A stretch of DNA of 64,000 nucleotides from Ruania albidiflava DSM 18029 (GTDB taxonomy: Bacteria > Actinomycetota > Actinomycetes > Actinomycetales > Beutenbergiaceae), in NCBI RefSeq assembly GCF_000421225.1, contig NZ_ATWL01000001.1, positions 310,001-374,000 of the forward strand, given 5' to 3'. Below are positions 60,199-64,000 of this stretch, piece after piece (within the stretch, counting starts at the first letter, position 1; each line of letters starts with the position of its first letter). Under the pieces are notes generated by a model. The model did no database searches, was not told the origin of the DNA, and worked only from the letters and a program-made list of their open reading frames with translations. Made by a program: the position numbers and the translations under genes.

Positions 60199-62048
60199 CG
60201 GACCTCCTGGCTGTCCCGGGCCTGCCGTTCCCGCTGGTAGGTGGTGACCAGGCGGCGGTACCCGGCGTCGCGGGCGAGCAGCTCGGTGTGGGTGCCGTGG
60301 TCCACCACGCGACCGCCGTCCAGGTGCAGCACAGTGTCGGCGAGCATGATGGTGGCGCTCCGGTAGGCGATGAGCACCACGGTCACCCCGCCGGCGTAGG
60401 AGCGCAGCCGGTGCAGGATGTCCTGCTCCACGACCGGATCCACTGCGGACGTGGCATCGTCCATGATCAGCAGCCGCGGTCGGCGGATCAGTGCCCGGGC
60501 GATCGCCAGGCGCTGCCGCTGCCCGCCGGACAGGGAGGCTCCGCGCTCTCCGACGACCGTGTCCAGCCCGTCCGGCATGGCGGTGACGAAGTCCTCGGCG
60601 CGAGCGGTGCGCAGCGCTTCCCACACCTGGTCGGCGTCGTACGGTGCCCCGGTGCTGGGATCCACCTGCCCGAGGGTGACGTTCTCGGCGATGGTGTCCT
60701 CGAAGACGAAGGCGTTCTGGGCGACGAGGGCGATCGCCGCGGTCCGGTCGGACGTGCGCACCGACGGCGCTGGCACCCCGTCGTAGCGCACCTGGCCACC
60801 GGCGGGGTCCTGCAGCCGGGCGAGCACGTCCACCAGCGTGGACTTGCCCGACCCGGTCGGGCCGACGACGGCGAGGGTGTGCCCGGCGGGCACGTCCAGG
60901 CTCACCTGGTGCAGCAGGTGCCGGTCGGGGCCCCCGGTGATACCGGGGACGGTGACGGTGACGTCTTCGGTGGACAGGTGCAGCCCGCCGCGGCCAGGCA
61001 GGTCCTGGTCACCCTCGCTGAGATAGCCGCGGGCGTCGATCACCCGGGAGATGCGTTCGTGGCCGACCAGGGATCGGGGCAGGTCGCCGAGCACGAACCC
61101 GATCGCCCGGACGGGGAAGGTCATCACGGTGAGCAGGTAGGCGGTGGTGACCACGGCCCCGGTGCCGGTCAGGCCGTCGGCCACCCGCACGGTGCCCGCG
61201 GCCAGCACCCCGAGGGTGGCCAGCGCCGGGAGCATGTCGATCACCGGGTCGAACACGCTGCGGATCTTGCCCACGGCCACGTTCGAGGCGCGCAGGTCCT
61301 GGGCGACCGCGTCGAACCGGGTCTCCTCGAGCTGCTCGGTGCCCAGCGCCTTGACCACAGCGGCGGCCTCGAAGCTCTCGTGCGCCACGTCCGAGGTGCG
61401 GGCCCGTTCGTGCTGCACCTTCGTGATCGCTGGGGACATGTACCGGCGGTAGACCGCGTTGACCACCAGCACCAGGGGCAGCACGCTCACCCCGATGAGC
61501 CCGAGCACCACGTCGGCGGCGAGCATCGCTCCCGAGGCCACCAGCAGCATCGCGAGCACACCGAGCGCGAACGGCAGCGGGGTGAACACGAAGCCGGCGG
61601 ACTCCGCGTCCGCGTTCGCGTTGGAGAGCAGCTGACCGGTGGGGTGGCGGCGGTGCCAGGACATCGGTAACCGCAGGTACTGGCGGGTCACCAGGCGGCG
61701 GTGCCCGGCCTGTACGTCGAAGGAGGCCATCCCGGCGAACACGCGCCGCCCGGCGACGCCGACGGCGGTGAGCAGACCGATGCCGAGCAGCGCGAGCCCG
61801 GCCCACCATATGGTCGAGCGGGGCACCCCTGGGCCCTCGATCGCCGGCACGACAACAGTGTCGGTGATCCGGCCGAGCACCCACCCCTGGGCGACCATGC
61901 CCAGGCCGTAGAGCACCGAGGCGCTGATCGCGATCGCGAACGTGCGCGGCTGGGAGCGCAGCCCCCGGCCGATGAGCAGCAGGGAGCGGCGGACCGCGCC
62001 GCCGGGCAGGGCGTATGGCGTCTCGGCGCGTGCGGACGCGGTGGGCAT
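60195..62048 (-). CDS. ABC exporter half-transporter, degenerate-site subunit
   Basis: 617 residues, six transmembrane helices followed by an ATPase domain: Walker [16 protein letters not shown], signature LSGGQRQRLAIARALI, and Walker B LLIMDDATSAVD, where the usual catalytic Glu is Asp. This marks the non-catalytic half of an asymmetric pair; the downstream gene has the Glu. The H-loop position reads IAYRSAT instead of IAHR, a second degenerate residue. ATG at 62048 with GGGAG upstream. Confidence 0.92.
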   Translation of the reverse strand: MPTASARAETPYALPGGAVRRSLLLIGRGLRSQPRTFAIAISASVLYGLGMVAQGWVLGRITDTVVVPAIEGPGVPRSTIWWAGLALLGIGLLTAVGVAGRRVFAGMASFDVQAGHRRLVTRQYLRLPMSWHRRHPTGQLLSNANADAESAGFVFTPLPFALGVLAMLLVASGAMLAADVVLGLIGVSVLPLVLVVNAVYRRYMSPAITKVQHERARTSDVAHESFEAAAVVKALGTEQLEETRFDAVAQDLRASNVAVGKIRSVFDPVIDMLPALATLGVLAAGTVRVADGLTGTGAVVTTAYLLTVMTFPVRAIGFVLGDLPRSLVGHERISRVIDARGYLSEGDQDLPGRGGLHLSTEDVTVTVPGITGGPDRHLLHQVSLDVPAGHTLAVVGPTGSGKSTLVDVLARLQDPAGGQVRYDGVPAPSVRTSDRTAAIALVAQNAFVFEDTIAENVTLGQVDPSTGAPYDADQVWEALRTARAEDFVTAMPDGLDTVVGERGASLSGGQRQRLAIARALIRRPRLLIMDDATSAVDPVVEQDILHRLRSYAGGVTVVLIAYRSATIMLADTVLHLDGGRVVDHGTHTELLARDAGYRRLVTTYQRERQARDSQEVR

Positions 62049-62179
62049 GACGACGTGGGCTCCCTGGCACCTCGTGGTGAAGCATTCCCGCGCCGGCGGG
62101 CCGGCAGATGGCGGGTGAAGAGGACTGTGCTCATCTTTGCACACCGAGCGACGGGCAGCAGTTGTGCCAGGCTGGGCAC

Positions 62180-62806
62180 ATGTGGGCGCAGGTGGAGATG
62201 CAGTCGCTGGCCGAGACGCTGCACGCAGCAGGTCCGGACCGGGACACGCTGTGTGCCGGGTGGCGCACCCGGCACCTGGCCGCGCACCTGTACCTGCGGG
62301 CGCACCAGCCCTGGCAGCTGCTCGGGCTGGTGAGCGGCGGTGGGGTGGCGGAGCTGGCGCAGCAGTGCCAGGACCCGGCTCGGTACCACGAGCTGGTCGA
62401 TGCGTTCACCGGGCCGGTACGGGGGCCGTGGCGGCTGTCTCGGTCCAGGGTGCTGGACGACCTGACGAACCTGGTGGAGTACGTGGTGCACCACGAGGAC
62501 GTGCGCCGCGCCGGACCGGATCCGGCACCGCCGCGATCTCTGCCACCGGAGCAGCGGGCACAGGTCTGGGCGAAGTTCGCACGCACCGCGCTCGGCTTCT
62601 ACCTGTCGGCGCCGGTCGGCGTGCTGCTGATGGTGCCCGGCGCGCCCACGTTCCGGGCCCGCCCTGGCGGCGATCCGGTCCGGGTGGTGGGCGAGCCGGT
62701 GGAGCAGGCGCTGTACGCGATGGGCCGCCGGCCGCAGGCCCAGGTGGAGCTTCGCGGCAGCACCACCCAGGTGGAGAAGCTCAGGCGGTGGGCAGCCGGA
62801 CGCTGA
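62180..62806 (+). CDS. TIGR03085 family metal-binding (DinB-like) protein
   Basis: 208 residues of the DinB/maleylpyruvate isomerase-like superfamily. [18 protein letters not shown] carries the N-terminal His, and [12 protein letters not shown] the second His pair (about residues 108-113), which with it form a metal site. Activity unknown; relatives are mycothiol-dependent, which fits actinobacteria. ATG at 62180 with a CAGGCT hexamer 6 nt upstream. The last 26 nt overlap the convergent hisF. Confidence 0.82.
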   Translation: MWAQVEMQSLAETLHAAGPDRDTLCAGWRTRHLAAHLYLRAHQPWQLLGLVSGGGVAELAQQCQDPARYHELVDAFTGPVRGPWRLSRSRVLDDLTNLVEYVVHHEDVRRAGPDPAPPRSLPPEQRAQVWAKFARTALGFYLSAPVGVLLMVPGAPTFRARPGGDPVRVVGEPVEQALYAMGRRPQAQVELRGSTTQVEKLRRWAAGR

Positions 62807-63563
62807 ACCCGGCCGCGGCGAGCGCGGCCTTGACCTGGCCGATGGTCAGCGTGCCGAAGTGGAACACGCTCGCCGCCAGCAACGCATCGGCACCGGCCTG
62901 GGCGGCCTGGACGAAGTGCTCCGCAGTACCCGCACCGCCGCTGGCGATCAGCGGCACCTGCACCTGCGCACGTACCGCCCGCAGCATCTCCAGGTCGAAC
63001 CCGTCGGTGGTGCCGTCGGCGTCGATCGAGTTCAGCAGGATCTCCCCTGCACCTAGGTCCTGGGCACGGCGGACCCACTCCAGCGCGTCGATACCGGTGC
63101 CCCGGCGACCCCCGTGGGTGGTGACCTCGTAACCGGACGGGGTGGCTGCGCCGTCCCGGGTCCTGCGGGAGTCCACGGACAGCACCAGCACCTGGGAGCC
63201 GAACTGGCCGGCGACCTCGGCAATGAGCTCCGGGCGCGCGATCGCTGCCGTGTTCATCCCCACCTTGTCCGCACCGGCGCGCAGCAGCCTGTCCACGTCG
63301 GCGACGCTGCGCACTCCCCCGCCCACGGTGAGCGGGACGAATACCTGCTCGGCGGTGGCGGAGACCACCTCCACTGTGGTGGCCCGGCCGTCGGAAGAGG
63401 CGCTCACGTCCAGGAAAGTCACCTCGTCGGCACCGTCGGTGTCGTACCGGCGGGCCAGCTCGACCGGGTCACCCGCGTCGCGGAGGTTCTCGAAGTTGAC
63501 CCCCTTGACCACGCGCCCGGCGTCCACGTCCAGGCAGGGGATGACCCGTAGCGCCACGCTCAT
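62781..63563 (-). CDS. hisF: imidazole glycerol phosphate synthase cyclase subunit
   Basis: 260 residues. Cyclises PRFAR with ammonia from HisH to ImGP and AICAR. Catalytic Asp12 lies in [14 protein letters not shown] and the second Asp in [11 protein letters not shown]; the [16 protein letters not shown] and [12 protein letters not shown] phosphate loops are complete. ATG at 63563 overlaps the stop of the upstream FKBP gene (ATGA). hisH is not in the window. Confidence 0.97.
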   Translation of the reverse strand: MSVALRVIPCLDVDAGRVVKGVNFENLRDAGDPVELARRYDTDGADEVTFLDVSASSDGRATTVEVVSATAEQVFVPLTVGGGVRSVADVDRLLRAGADKVGMNTAAIARPELIAEVAGQFGSQVLVLSVDSRRTRDGAATPSGYEVTTHGGRRGTGIDALEWVRRAQDLGAGEILLNSIDADGTTDGFDLEMLRAVRAQVQVPLIASGGAGTAEHFVQAAQAGADALLAASVFHFGTLTIGQVKAALAAAGFSVRLPTA

Positions 63564-64000
63564 CGGCTGTCTCCTTCGGTGCCGTCCAGTGCGGAGACGG
63601 CGAGAACGTCGATCACGTACACGAGGGTATCGTCACCGAACGCCTGCTCGGGCGGCACCACCAGCATGATCTGTGAACCCACCCGGGCGTCCACCAGCCC
63701 GTTCTGCCACCCCTCGATCAGTCCGGTGAAGGCGATGGTCGTCGGGCCCTGCCCGGCGGACCAGGTGGACTCGACCACCTCACCGTCAGCCCAGGAGACG
63801 GCCACGTACCGCACGGTGACCGCCATCCCGGAACGGACCTGGGCGCCGTCTCCCCGACGCAGCGGCACGATCTCCAGGCTGGTGGGAGGCTCGTCGTCCG
63901 GGATGGTCACCGTGGGCTCGCCGTTGTCGGCCACCGCCACGTCCGGTGCACCCGCGGGCGGGTCCACCGGTTCACCCCACGCCCGGGTGTGCATCACGTC
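63560..64000 (-). CDS. FKBP-type peptidyl-prolyl isomerase, 5' end missing
   Basis: The frame is open to the right edge, so only the C-terminal ~146 residues are present. They hold one FKBP domain: [62 protein letters not shown] in outline, and [11 protein letters not shown] Pro/Glu/Thr-rich linker precedes it, as in the two-domain lipoprotein FKBPs of actinobacteria. Its stop overlaps the hisF start, so the two are coupled. Confidence 0.85.
   Translation of the reverse strand, partial: DVMHTRAWGEPVDPPAGAPDVAVADNGEPTVTIPDDEPPTSLEIVPLRRGDGAQVRSGMAVTVRYVAVSWADGEVVESTWSAGQGPTTIAFTGLIEGWQNGLVDARVGSQIMLVVPPEQAFGDDTLVYVIDVLAVSALDGTEGDSR

Overview
The window is high-GC chromosomal DNA of an actinobacterium, most likely from the order Micrococcales. 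The evidence is the actinobacterial marker genes (rbpA, whiA, an ANTAR response regulator, a CoaE-GrpB fusion, RNHCP, HGxxPAAW-like and Trp-operon membrane proteins) and a gene order that runs largely parallel to the uvrC-rapZ-yvcK-whiA-gap-pgk-tpiA-secG and uvrA-uvrB-coaE-rpsA-polA-pyk-lgt-trp-hisF blocks of Mycobacterium tuberculosis. The genus cannot be fixed from sequence alone. I see no phage, insertion sequence or CRISPR array. Most genes lie on the minus strand.

Layout. 1-9832 (minus): a truncated gene at the left edge, an RNHCP zinc-ribbon-type protein, rbpA, secG, the glycolytic set tpiA-pgk-gapA (with a 20-bp perfect hairpin between gapA and pgk), then the tightly overlapping whiA-yvcK-rapZ and uvrC. 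9866-16580: a divergent OsmC gene, uvrA with a probable LexA box, a metallo-beta-lactamase-fold hydrolase, a YciI-like protein, and two tandem terC-family genes, each behind its own yybP-ykoY (manganese) riboswitch. 16764-24582: an SSS-type sodium symporter and an amino-sugar locus made of an NgcE-like binding protein, two permeases, a SIS protein and an RpiR regulator, with a BadF/NagK-type kinase reading the other way. 24596-30564: uvrB, a two-gene cassette (HTH protein plus alpha/beta hydrolase) behind a perfect palindrome, a second esterase, a second OsmC protein and coaE-grpB.

30714-44167: rpsA, a methyltransferase, polA, a thioesterase, a GNAT protein, an ANTAR regulator, a probable frameshifted gene, tRNA-Leu(CAA), an orphan lipoprotein, arcA, three tandem paralogous lipoproteins of a family I do not recognise, and pyk. 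44231-64000: gltBD, then the tryptophan block trpE-membrane genes-trpC-trpB-trpA-lgt, hisI, a heterodimeric ABC exporter, a DinB-like TIGR03085 protein, hisF and the C-terminal part of an FKBP-type isomerase at the right edge.

The genes fall into central carbon metabolism (tpiA, pgk, gapA, pyk), nucleotide excision repair and DNA polymerase I (uvrA, uvrB, uvrC, polA), nitrogen assimilation (gltBD), tryptophan and histidine synthesis, envelope functions (secG, lgt, lipoproteins, exporters), and accessory sugar uptake, metal and peroxide functions. Many starts carry a TANNNT -10 box 6-8 nt upstream and no Shine-Dalgarno sequence, so leaderless transcription looks common here. The parts most worth following up are the tandem riboswitch-terC units, the lipoprotein triplet between pyk and arcA, the palindrome-controlled HTH/hydrolase cassette, and the frameshifted gene beside tRNA-Leu.
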